From Chryseobacterium formosense (lineage in GTDB: Bacteria > Bacteroidota > Bacteroidia > Flavobacteriales > Weeksellaceae), in the NCBI RefSeq assembly GCF_900116415.1, contig NZ_FPAP01000002.1, positions 744,001 to 808,000 of the forward strand: a stretch of 64,000 nt of DNA, in the 5' to 3' direction. Of the stretch, positions 37,666-46,046 are shown in pieces (the first letter of the stretch is position 1; every line of letters begins with the position of its first letter). The notes below the pieces were generated by a model. It did no database searches. It was not told where the DNA came from and was given only the letters and a program-made list of their open reading frames with translations. Position numbers and translations under genes: made by a program.

Positions 37666-38670
37666 ATGGGTAAAATACTTACTTTCGGTGAAATCATCAT
37701 GCGACTTTCGCCTCCCGGAAACAGAACCATGAAGCAAAGCCATGAAATGGAATTTTTCTTCGGCGGAACTGAGCTCAATGTCGCTTCTTCATTGGCAACA
37801 ATGGGTTGCGAAGTGAAACACGTAAGCTCTGTTTCAGATGATTTTGTTGGAGAATCGGCGCTTTCTTTTGTAAAAAGTTTCGGAATTGACACCAATTTTA
37901 TTTCTAAAAATGAGCATCCTTTAGGGTTGTACTTTTTAGAAGTGGGATCATCGGTTCGGGCAAGCAGAATTGCTTACAACAGACTGAACGGTTCTTTTGC
38001 CAACATCGAATCAGAGAAAATCGACTGGAAAAAAGCTTTGGAAAGTTGTGATTATTTTCACTGGACAGGAATCAGCCCAGGAATTTCAGAATCAGCTTAC
38101 GAAACTTTAAAAGAAGGTTTATTGACCGCCCGTGAAATGGGAATTGAAGTGACCACCGATCCGGCTTACCGTTCCAATCTTTGGAAATATGGCAAAAATG
38201 GAAACGAAGTTTTGAAAGAATTGGTTTCTTTATCAACCATTTTCATCGGTGGTGTAAATGAAATCAACGAAATCTTAGGAACACAGTTTTCATCAGATAA
38301 AAATGGATTTTTGGAAGCTTGTAAAGAGTTAAAAAATCAATGTACATCAATCCACAAAATTTTCGACAAAATAAGAATTGGTGTTACGGCGAGTTCTCAA
38401 CAAACTCAGGGAAGAGCTTTAGTCAACGGAAATTATTTTGAAACTAAATTTTTAGAAATTGACAATGTAGTTGACAGAATCGGAACGGGTGACGCTTTTG
38501 CAGCAGGTTTAATTTATGGTTTAAAAAATTTCGACGACGAAAAAGCATTAAACTTCGCCAACGTAGCTTGCGCCATTAAACACACTATTTTAGGCGATAT
38601 CAACTATTGCAGCGCACAAGACATCCTCGAAGTAATGGCCGGAAATTCCGGAGGAAGAATAAAAAGGTAG
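37666..38670 (+). CDS. kdgK: 2-keto-3-deoxygluconate kinase, PfkB family
   Basis: The start at 37666 (MGKILTFGEIIMRLSPP) is chosen over 37630, because the upstream residues are encoded by an intergenic repeat and the family begins with this strand. The protein of 334 residues has the sugar-binding FFGGTELNVASSLATMG and the C-terminal RIGTGDAFAAGLIYG with the catalytic Asp. It phosphorylates KDG to KDPG. It joins both branches of the uronate route. Confidence 0.93.
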   Translation: MGKILTFGEIIMRLSPPGNRTMKQSHEMEFFFGGTELNVASSLATMGCEVKHVSSVSDDFVGESALSFVKSFGIDTNFISKNEHPLGLYFLEVGSSVRASRIAYNRLNGSFANIESEKIDWKKALESCDYFHWTGISPGISESAYETLKEGLLTAREMGIEVTTDPAYRSNLWKYGKNGNEVLKELVSLSTIFIGGVNEINEILGTQFSSDKNGFLEACKELKNQCTSIHKIFDKIRIGVTASSQQTQGRALVNGNYFETKFLEIDNVVDRIGTGDAFAAGLIYGLKNFDDEKALNFANVACAIKHTILGDINYCSAQDILEVMAGNSGGRIKR

Positions 38671-38727
38671 TTGGTTTGGCTAATGGCTTTTAATAACTAA
38701 AATAAACTAAAAACGTTTGTGTTTTTG

Positions 38728-38808
38728 GCTGAGTGAAACGCCTTTGCGAACTTAAAAATATATATCAAGGTTTAAAAAGGAAATCTTTGCGGACTTTGCG
38801 TTAAAAAC
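38728..38808. repeat. CTTTGCG-family intergenic repeat, copy 1
   Basis: Opens with gctgagtgaaacgcctttgc and closes with ctttgcggactttgcgttaa. Copies with the same two ends are at 39605-39679 and 41349-41427. Each sits just upstream of a gene of the uronate operon (kdgA, exuT, uxaB). Confidence 0.8.
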
Positions 38809-38902
38809 AGAAGATTAATATAAAAGTCTTTAAAGGAACAGCACACTAAAGGATGCATTTCATCCCATCAAAAATTATTTTTAAACGAGATAATTCGACA
38901 AA

Positions 38903-39562
38903 ATGACAAAAATTCAAACCGTTACCAACGCCATCATCAATCAGGGGATTTTACCCCTGTATTACAATGCTGATGAAACGGTAACTATAGACATATTGAA
39001 ATCGCTTTACAAAGCAGGAATTCGTGCGGTGGAATACACAAGCCGTGGTGAAGCTGCATTAAGTAATTTCACAAAAATGGTAGAAATCCGTAATGCGGAA
39101 ATGCCGGAAATGCTTTTAGGAATCGGAACGATTAAAAATCTACAACAGGCTGAAGAATATTACAAAGTTGGGGCAGATTTCTTTATCAGTCCCGGTTTTG
39201 TGGCGGAAGTTGCAGAATTTTTAATTCCAAAAGATGTATTGTACAGTCCGGGTTGTATGACACCGACTGAAATTATCACAGCTGAAGCCGCAGGAGTAAC
39301 GTTTATCAAATTATTCCCTGGAAATGCTTTGGGTGCAGGATTTATGAGTGCGATTAAAGATGTTTTCCCAAATCTGAAATTTATGCCAACTGGCGGAGTA
39401 GATACAACGAAAGAAAGCATCGAAAGCTGGTTCAAAGCAGGAGTTTCGGCAGTGGGAATGGGAAGCAAATTGGTGAGTAAAGATTTGATGGCTGCCAAAG
39501 ATTACACAACCATTGAAAATGAAACGAAGAAAGTTCTGGAAATTATCCAAGCTTTAAAATAA
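38903..39562 (+). CDS. eda: KDPG aldolase (2-dehydro-3-deoxy-phosphogluconate aldolase)
   Basis: A 219-residue class I aldolase. The Schiff-base lysine is K136 in GVTFIKLFPGN; the catalytic Glu is E44 or nearby in RAVEYTSR, and LGIGTIKN and MPTGGVD are the phosphate loops. It cleaves KDPG to pyruvate and glyceraldehyde 3-phosphate, the last step of the pathway. The name kdgA is also used. A 232-nt repeat-bearing gap separates it from kdgK. Confidence 0.95.
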   Translation: MTKIQTVTNAIINQGILPLYYNADETVTIDILKSLYKAGIRAVEYTSRGEAALSNFTKMVEIRNAEMPEMLLGIGTIKNLQQAEEYYKVGADFFISPGFVAEVAEFLIPKDVLYSPGCMTPTEIITAEAAGVTFIKLFPGNALGAGFMSAIKDVFPNLKFMPTGGVDTTKESIESWFKAGVSAVGMGSKLVSKDLMAAKDYTTIENETKKVLEIIQALK

Positions 39563-39604
39563 TAATGAAGAAGTTATAACGCAAATAAAAAGACTTTGAG
39601 AGCT

Positions 39605-39679
39605 TAGCTGAGTGAAACGCCTTTGCGAACTTAAAAACAGTTAGTAGTCAAAAAATCTTTGCAAACTTTGCGTTAAAAA
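39605..39679. repeat. CTTTGCG-family intergenic repeat, copy 2
   Basis: tagctgagtgaaacgccttt at the left end and 'ctttgcaaactttgcgtta' at the right end, 34 nt before exuT. Nearly the same as copies 1 and 3, with a variable middle. Confidence 0.8.
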
Positions 39680-39713
39680 TATTTTTAAACAAATAACTAA
39701 ATTCTAAACAAGT

Positions 39714-41249
39714 ATGAGTTCGGTTAAGTCTCTTAAACCAAGTACATTCAGATGGACGATATGTTCGTTACTGTTCATTGCCACGACCATCAATTATTTG
39801 GATCGTCAGGTTTTATCATTAACGTGGAAAGATTTTATTGCTCCGGAATTTCACTGGAACAATAATGATTACGGAAATATTACCGCATTATTTTCCATTT
39901 TCTATGCAGTAGGAATGCTTTTCGCAGGAAAATTCGTAGACTGGATGGATACCAAAAAAGGTTTCCTTTGGGCAATCGGAGTTTGGTCTGTAGGTGCTGT
40001 TTTACATGCATTTTGCGGAATTGCAACCGCTGGAATCCTTACCGGAGACTGGTTTGCAGGTTTCCACGGTTCTAAAGAATTAATTGGAACGGTTTCTAAT
40101 ACAGGTGCAATTATCAGCACGAGTGTAACACTGTTCATATTTGCACGTTTTGTGTTGGCAATTGGGGAAGCTGGAAATTTCCCGGCAGCGATTAAAACCA
40201 CCGCTGAATATTTTCCTAAAAAAGACAGAGCTTTATCCACAAGTATCTGGAATGCAGGAGCTACGGTTGGAGCTTTGGCAGCACCAATTACAATTCCATT
40301 CATTGCAAAATCAATGGGTTGGGAATGGGCGTTCATCATCATCGGAGCGTTAGGATTTGTTTGGATGGGACTTTGGGTTTTCTATTACAAAAAACCCCAC
40401 GAGCATCATAAAGTAAACGAACATGAGCTGACTTATATCAATCAAGATCAGGAAGATGCGGTTGTCGAAGAAAATGCTGTTCAGACGGAAGAAAAAAAAT
40501 TCACGTTCAAAGAATGTTTTAGCTACAGACAGACTTGGGCATTTGCTTTTGGGAAATTCATGACAGACGGTGTTTGGTGGTTCTTTTTATTCTGGACTCC
40601 GGCTTATTTAAGCTCCGTTTACGGAATGGATTCCACACAAAGCGCATTGCCGTTATTCGTATTGTACATGATAACTCTACTTTCGATTATTGGAGGCTGG
40701 CTTCCAAAATATTTTGTAGAAAAGAAAGGAATGAACGCGTATTCAGGAAGAATGAAAGCTATGTTGATTTTCGCATTTTTTCCATTACTGGCTTTATTGG
40801 CACAACCTTTAGGTTCAGCAACCTATTGGATTCCGGTTTTAATCATCGGAATTGCAGGGGCAGCACACCAAGCTTGGTCGGCAAATATATTCTCAACCGT
40901 AGGCGATATGTTCCCGAAAAAAGCCATCGCAACCATCACCGGAATTGGCGGAATGGCAGGAGGAATCGGATCGTTTATCATTAATAAATCTTCAGGAGTT
41001 TTATTCGATCATGCTCACAAAGCTTGGTCAACAGTTGACGGAGTTCCTTTGTTGGAAAAATATCCTCAATACATCAATGAAAGATTACCGGACGGATTCT
41101 TCGAACAATTGGAAAAATCAGGAGCTGTAGTTGTAGACGGAATTGACAAAGGATACATGATTATTTTTTCAGTCTGTGCAGTTGCTTATCTTATTGCGTG
41201 GGTTGTAATGAAATCATTGGTTCCTAAATATAAGGTGATCAATAAATAG
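39714..41249 (+). CDS. exuT: Hexuronate MFS transporter (ExuT-like)
   Basis: A 511-residue major facilitator of the anion:cation symporter branch. It begins with FRWTICSLLFIATTINYLDRQVLSL, the signature TM1, and has LAIGEAGNFPAAIKTTAEYFPKKDRA after TM4. About 12 TM segments are predicted. A charged loop after TM6 (HEHHKVNEHELTYINQDQ) and a C-terminal insertion make it about 40 residues longer than E. coli ExuT. It probably moves galacturonate and related acids across the inner membrane. Confidence 0.9.
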   Translation: MSSVKSLKPSTFRWTICSLLFIATTINYLDRQVLSLTWKDFIAPEFHWNNNDYGNITALFSIFYAVGMLFAGKFVDWMDTKKGFLWAIGVWSVGAVLHAFCGIATAGILTGDWFAGFHGSKELIGTVSNTGAIISTSVTLFIFARFVLAIGEAGNFPAAIKTTAEYFPKKDRALSTSIWNAGATVGALAAPITIPFIAKSMGWEWAFIIIGALGFVWMGLWVFYYKKPHEHHKVNEHELTYINQDQEDAVVEENAVQTEEKKFTFKECFSYRQTWAFAFGKFMTDGVWWFFLFWTPAYLSSVYGMDSTQSALPLFVLYMITLLSIIGGWLPKYFVEKKGMNAYSGRMKAMLIFAFFPLLALLAQPLGSATYWIPVLIIGIAGAAHQAWSANIFSTVGDMFPKKAIATITGIGGMAGGIGSFIINKSSGVLFDHAHKAWSTVDGVPLLEKYPQYINERLPDGFFEQLEKSGAVVVDGIDKGYMIIFSVCAVAYLIAWVVMKSLVPKYKVINK

Positions 41250-41348
41250 AATTTAAATTTTAAAAAAATCATTCTTAAAGGTTTTTTAGAAAATAAAATT
41301 TTAAACAGACTAAAATAGATAAAAAGCAAACTGGTTTTATATTGCTCT

Positions 41349-41427
41349 TAGCTGAGTGAAACGCCTTTGCGAACGAAAAGTATACAGCATTTTGTCCAAA
41401 AAACCTTTGCGGACTTTGCATTAAAAA
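41349..41427. repeat. CTTTGCG-family intergenic repeat, copy 3
   Basis: tagctgagtgaaacgccttt at the left and ctttgcggactttgcattaa at the right, ending 15 nt before the uxaB ATG. Same family as copies 1 and 2. Confidence 0.8.
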
Positions 41428-41442
41428 ATCATCAACAAGAAG

Positions 41443-42906
41443 ATGGAAAATCAGACAAAACAACAATTAAACCGCCAAAACAGCGGACTCAATACAAAAT
41501 TACCAATCAAAATCGTACAGTTCGGAGGAGGAAACTTCATGCGAGGATTTACAGATTATGTGATTGATAAATTAAACAAAGAAGCAGATTTCACCGCAGG
41601 AATTGTCAACATACAGCCTACACCAAACGGTTCGGTTCACAAACTGGAAGAACAGGGAAATTTGTACACTTTATTCTCAAGAGGAATTAAAAAAGGTGAA
41701 ATCGTTGATGAAAAATGTGTGATTTCGGCAATTCAGAAATCAATTAATCCTTATACAGATTATAACAGCTTTTTGGATTTGGCTAAAGAAGAGGAACTCG
41801 AATTTGTATTTTCAAATACAACCGAAACCGGAATTGCTTACGACGAAACTGAAAATACCTACGAAGGTTCGCACAAAAATTTCCCAGCGAAAGTAGCGGT
41901 TTTACTTCATGAAAGATACAAGCATTTCAACGGAGCAGCAGATAAAGGGTTAAGAATTATTCCTTGTGAACTGATTGAAGATAATGCTTTTGTTTTAAAA
42001 GGTATTATTTTAAAATATGCAAAACTTTGGAATTTAGAAGAAGATTTTGTGCAATGGATTGAACAAAGTAATTACTTTCATAACACGTTGGTAGACAGAA
42101 TTGTTCCGGGTTATCCAAAAGATGACGCTGCGACGTATGAAGATCAGTTGGATTATGAAGATCCGATGATGGTGGTTTCTGAAACATTCCTTTTATGGGT
42201 GATTCAGGGAGGTGAAGATTTAAAGCAGAGAATCCCTTTCGATCAAATCAACGAACAGATCTTGGTGGTGGATGATATTCAGCCATACCGTTTGAGAAAA
42301 GTGAGAATTCTGAATGGCGGACATACATTGATGTTGGCTCCGGCCATTTTAGCAGGAAAAGAAATCGTAAAAGAAGCAATCGATGACCAGTTTATCGGAA
42401 CTTTTTTAAGCGAATCTATATTTAATGAAGTCAATCAGACTTTAGGTTTAGATGAAACTGAACTGAAAGAGTTTGCGGAAGAAGTTTTCGACCGATTCAG
42501 AAATCCTTTCATCAAGCATCATCTGGCAAGCATCGCTTTATATTTTGTTTCTAAATTTAAAGTAAGAGTGGTTCCGAGTTTGTTGACGTATGTTGAAAGA
42601 AATAACAAACTGCCACTGAATTTAACATTCTCGCTGGCAAGTTTAATCAGATTCTATCAGGGAAGTTTTGGTGAAAAATCTCTTCCTCTGAATGACGAAG
42701 AAGCCATCGTAAACAGATTCAGAGAAATCTGGAAAAACGAAGATTACGAAGTTGTTTCAGAACAAGCGTTGAGCGAAAAACTGTTCTGGGATACCGACCT
42801 TACACAGGTTGAAGGCCTGAAAGCCGCAGTAGCAAAAGCATTGTACGAAATCGATCACAATGACATGGAAACTGCCTACAAAAATTTTATTCAATTTTAT
42901 TCTTAA
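41443..42906 (+). CDS. uxaB: Tagaturonate reductase (altronate oxidoreductase, UxaB)
   Basis: A 487-residue NAD-dependent polyol dehydrogenase of the mannitol dehydrogenase superfamily. KIVQFGGGNFMRGFTDYVID is the nucleotide-binding start, ETGIAYDE and DRIVPGYP follow, and the catalytic-lysine region is RKVRILNGGHTLMLAPA. It reduces tagaturonate to altronate. The stop is 6 nt before uxaA, so the two are tightly coupled. Confidence 0.95.
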   Translation: MENQTKQQLNRQNSGLNTKLPIKIVQFGGGNFMRGFTDYVIDKLNKEADFTAGIVNIQPTPNGSVHKLEEQGNLYTLFSRGIKKGEIVDEKCVISAIQKSINPYTDYNSFLDLAKEEELEFVFSNTTETGIAYDETENTYEGSHKNFPAKVAVLLHERYKHFNGAADKGLRIIPCELIEDNAFVLKGIILKYAKLWNLEEDFVQWIEQSNYFHNTLVDRIVPGYPKDDAATYEDQLDYEDPMMVVSETFLLWVIQGGEDLKQRIPFDQINEQILVVDDIQPYRLRKVRILNGGHTLMLAPAILAGKEIVKEAIDDQFIGTFLSESIFNEVNQTLGLDETELKEFAEEVFDRFRNPFIKHHLASIALYFVSKFKVRVVPSLLTYVERNNKLPLNLTFSLASLIRFYQGSFGEKSLPLNDEEAIVNRFREIWKNEDYEVVSEQALSEKLFWDTDLTQVEGLKAAVAKALYEIDHNDMETAYKNFIQFYS

Positions 42907-42912
42907 AAAATC

Positions 42913-44532
42913 ATGCAAAAGAAAGTACTGAAAGTAAATCCTAAAGACAACGTTATTGTAGCGTTGATGGATTTGCCTGCCGGAGAATCGGTGCACTTAG
43001 ACGGTACAGATTATACGATTCTTAAAGATATTAAAGCAAAACATAAATTCGCTGCCGTAGATTTTGAGGATGGCGACCATATCATCATGTATGGCGTGAT
43101 CGTTGGAAAAGCCAACCAATCCATCAGACAGGGCGAAGTAATTACCACCGAAAACGTAAAGCACCAAAGTGCAAAAGTAGTCGGCAAAACCGAAACTTTA
43201 GGCTGGACACCACCTAACGTGGACAAGTGGAAAGACCGTACCTTCATGGGGTATCACCGTGAAGACGGACAGGTAGGAACAGAAAATGTATGGTTATTTT
43301 TCCCTTTGGTATTCTGTGAAAACAAGAATATCGAAACACTGAAGGATATTTTCGAAAAAGAACTGCTTCACGATAAAGCCAGCAAACATCAATTGTTACT
43401 GCGTTCGTTACTGAATGGCGGTGCCACTGCTGATGTTGCGGTGGAAGAGGAAGAACCGGATACAAGAGTATTTAAAAATATAGACGTTAGATTCATCACG
43501 CACCAAGGTGGCTGTGGCGGAATTCGTCAGGATGCTGAAGCATTGGGAAGACTGTTCGCAGGATATGTCAACAACCCGAATGTTGCGGGAGCTACGGTTC
43601 TTAGCTTAGGCTGCCAGAATCTTCAGGTGCAGATTTTCATGGATGCACTTCACGCTTTGGCTCCGAATAACAAAAAACCGATTGTCGTTTACGAACAGCA
43701 AAAATCAGGAACGATTGATGAAATGCTGACTGGCGTTATCAAAGATTCTTATGAAGGCATTAAACAAGCTAACAATATTGAAAGAAAACCTGCACCCATC
43801 ACAAAACTGAACATTGGTTTAGAATGTGGTGGTTCAGACGGTTTCTCAGGAATTTCTGCCAACCCAGTTTTAGGCGAAGTTTCTGATATTATGGCGGCAG
43901 TGGGCGGAACAACCATGTTGGCCGAATTCCCTGAATTGTGTGGAGTAGAGCAAGAACTGGTGAACCGTTGCATCAACGATGAAGACGGTGTAAAATTCCT
44001 GAAGCTGATGAAAGATTTTGAAGCCTCTGTGGTTGCGGCAGGATCAGGATTTGATATGAATCCGTCTCCCGGAAACATCAAAGACGGTTTAATTACCGAT
44101 GCCATGAAATCTGCAGGAGCTGCCAAAAAAGGCGGGGCTGCACCAATTGTAGAAGTTCTCGATTTTACAGAATATGCCACAAAACCAGGTCTGAATCTTT
44201 TGTGTACTCCCGGAAATGATGCCGAATGTACAACGGCTTTAGTTGGTTCAGGTGCAACAGTTGTACTTTTCACTACAGGTCTTGGAACTCCGATGGGAAA
44301 TCCTATTTCGCCGGTTGTGAAGATTTCTTCCAACACGGTTTTGGCAGAAAAAATGTCAGACATTATTGATTTTAATGCAGGTACCGTAATCAGCGGAGAA
44401 AAAACAATTCCCGAAGCCGCAGATGAACTTCTGGAACTCATCATCAACGTAGCCAGCGGCAAAGTAAAAACCAAGGCTGACGTTCTGAATCAGAATGATT
44501 TCATTCCATGGAGACGAGGAGTCTCTCTGTAA
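42913..44532 (+). CDS. uxaA: Altronate dehydratase (UxaA)
   Basis: A 539-residue enzyme with an N-terminal SAF domain (about 1-95) fused to the large UxaA domain, the full-length form. Conserved blocks include GYHREDGQVGTEN, THQGGCGGIRQDAE, LGCQNLQ, LECGGSDGFSGI and GSGFDMNPSPGN; Cys/His residues likely hold iron. It dehydrates altronate to KDG, closing the saturated-galacturonate branch. It is the last gene of the operon and is followed by a hairpin. Confidence 0.96.
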   Translation: MQKKVLKVNPKDNVIVALMDLPAGESVHLDGTDYTILKDIKAKHKFAAVDFEDGDHIIMYGVIVGKANQSIRQGEVITTENVKHQSAKVVGKTETLGWTPPNVDKWKDRTFMGYHREDGQVGTENVWLFFPLVFCENKNIETLKDIFEKELLHDKASKHQLLLRSLLNGGATADVAVEEEEPDTRVFKNIDVRFITHQGGCGGIRQDAEALGRLFAGYVNNPNVAGATVLSLGCQNLQVQIFMDALHALAPNNKKPIVVYEQQKSGTIDEMLTGVIKDSYEGIKQANNIERKPAPITKLNIGLECGGSDGFSGISANPVLGEVSDIMAAVGGTTMLAEFPELCGVEQELVNRCINDEDGVKFLKLMKDFEASVVAAGSGFDMNPSPGNIKDGLITDAMKSAGAAKKGGAAPIVEVLDFTEYATKPGLNLLCTPGNDAECTTALVGSGATVVLFTTGLGTPMGNPISPVVKISSNTVLAEKMSDIIDFNAGTVISGEKTIPEAADELLELIINVASGKVKTKADVLNQNDFIPWRRGVSL

Positions 44533-44560
44533 TGGGTTAATTATATTAAATATTAGGGTT

Positions 44561-44594
44561 GAAAATGCTTCTTGCTTCGGTGAGGGGCATTTTC
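44561..44594 (+). terminator. Terminator of the uronate operon
   Basis: GAAAATGC (44561-44568) pairs with GCATTTTC (44587-44594), followed by TTTTGTTG. It lies 29 nt after the uxaA stop codon and marks the left border of the accessory island. Confidence 0.75.
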
Positions 44595-44646
44595 TTTTGT
44601 TGATAATAATAAAAATTAAAAAAATCCGCTTCATTTGTGAGACGGA

Positions 44647-44755
44647 TTAATTTACTAATTCAACCTTATTGGGAATCTCAAAATGTAGTTTTCCGACATA
44701 AAAACTAGCATGATTTCCTTTAAAAGAATTTAATCCGTTCTAGTATATTTTTATT
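44647..44755 (-). pseudogene. Remnant of a DUF6705-like lipoprotein gene, 3' end
   Basis: The minus strand still reads as the last residues of the 206-residue protein at 49771-50391 (pattern ..GKPTFELPNKVELIKQ), with several base changes and no open frame upstream. A parallel remnant is at 49003-49125. Together with the adjacent pseudogene it shows that this segment is a decayed duplicate of 49003-49769. Confidence 0.65.
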
Positions 44756-44818
44756 GTGGGTGTTTCTTCTTGACTCCAAAATTGATATTCTCTTTCTAAT
44801 TGTATATTTAAAAAAGTT

Positions 44819-45434
44819 TTAATCATCAATGTGATACCGAGAAAGCTCAATTTCATTAGGCAGTAAACATAATGGTTCATTTTCCATGGCAGAATGTTTA
44901 CAAGAAAAATAAATTTTGTTCAATTTAATTTTTATTTTATCATCAATATTGTTATAATAAATATCTGCATAAAAATATTTCAGATTAGTATCTCTCAATT
45001 GTCCTCCTAAAGAATTTTCATCTGCTCCCATCATAAAACTCCCATATTGATCCTTTTCTTTTTTATCTTTTTGGTAAAATGTATTGATAGGCGGAGCATT
45101 TAGGTTATCAATAAGAACAATATTATCTTTTATTATTTTAAAAGTAGAAATCATTCTATCCATATACCATCAATAGTAGCTTTTATTATCTTCTGATGTG
45201 AAAAGAAATTGAACTTTCTGAAGTTTTAATATAAAAAACAAGTCATTTTCTTTATAATACCAAGTTCCAATATATGGATTATATTTACCTTCTCTATCTT
45301 CAAAATAATCCCCTCTCTTTAAATCTTTATTTATATACCATTTACTATATTCAAAAACCCTTTTTATAGGAAATTTTTTGTCCAGTAATACAACTGTAAA
45401 AGAAAATAAATAATAAGAAAATATTTTTTTGCAT
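44819..45434 (-). pseudogene. Decayed paralogue of the 205-residue DUF6705-like protein
   Basis: Near-identical at DNA level to 49152-49769. It has two lesions. One extra A in the run after GGACA at about 45371-45376 shifts the frame 20 codons after the start. A TGG to TGA change at 45170-45172 replaces the first Trp of the YYWWYMD motif with a stop. The remaining 114-codon open frame (44819-45163) begins at an internal Met of the parent. The signal peptide of this copy (MQKNIFLLFIFFYSC) still has a lipobox-like Cys that the intact copy lacks. Confidence 0.85.
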
Positions 45435-45435
45435 A

Positions 45436-46029
45436 TTACTGTTTTGTAAGAATCATCTCCATCGGGAACGTACTTCCTCCTTGTGGCATTTCAGCAGGAA
45501 CCTGTACACCTGTCTTTTTATAGATTATTATACTGTGTTCCCTTTCATACATATTCATTTTGATTTGGGTTGAGGACAGACTTTCCAAGATCACCTCAAA
45601 ACTTTTGTATTTTTTGTAATCTTCAAAGGCAATAGATGCTATTTGAGAGTGACAGTTTAATATAAACATAACTTTCATTCCATAATCACTTGATAAATTG
45701 TTATCAGAAGAAGTATCAGCTATTATAATCCCGTTTTCTTTATAAATATAATACCCCACTAAACGATCTCGATAATAATCATTATTTCCGATTTCATGGT
45801 AATGATGTTTTACCTGTTTTATCAATGTTAGGAGGAATTCTTTATTTCCACTTGTCCATTTCCAAGTCCCTACGTAGTTATCCATAATGTTATTAAGATC
45901 CTTTCTATAATAGTCTCCTGAGCTACGGTCAAAGTAAGAATCACAATCTGTAGAATTTACAATATGGCTTTGTGCTTTGCATTGCACAGACAAAAATATA
46001 ATAGTTGATAATAAGAATATTTTTTTCAT
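45436..46029 (-). CDS. DUF6705-like small lipoprotein, candidate immunity protein
   Basis: The start at 46029 (MKKIFLLSTIIFLSVQCKAQ) gives a lipoprotein signal with Cys in SVQC. The upstream in-frame extension overlaps the preceding gene and looks spurious. The body has YRKDLNNIMDNYVGTWKWTSGNKEFLLTLIKQ, then YYRDRLVGYYIYKENGIIIADTS, and ends STFPMEMILTKQ. These blocks recur in all small proteins of this island and in Chryseobacterium DUF6705 proteins. The fold looks like a lipocalin-type barrel (GTWxW start). It lies 18 nt after the C-terminal cassette at 46047, as an immunity or partner gene would. Confidence 0.6.
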   Translation of the reverse strand: MKKIFLLSTIIFLSVQCKAQSHIVNSTDCDSYFDRSSGDYYRKDLNNIMDNYVGTWKWTSGNKEFLLTLIKQVKHHYHEIGNNDYYRDRLVGYYIYKENGIIIADTSSDNNLSSDYGMKVMFILNCHSQIASIAFEDYKKYKSFEVILESLSSTQIKMNMYEREHSIIIYKKTGVQVPAEMPQGGSTFPMEMILTKQ

Positions 46030-46046
46030 AAGAATTGTTTTAAATA

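Noticed and set aside
39902..40342. 146-codon minus-strand frame opposite exuT
   Set aside because: Antisense of a conserved transporter gene; no start context or family.
43749..44474. 241-codon minus-strand open frame opposite uxaA
   Set aside because: Shadow of the strongly conserved uxaA gene, rich in Ser/Pro/Thr as expected for an antisense reading, with no domain.
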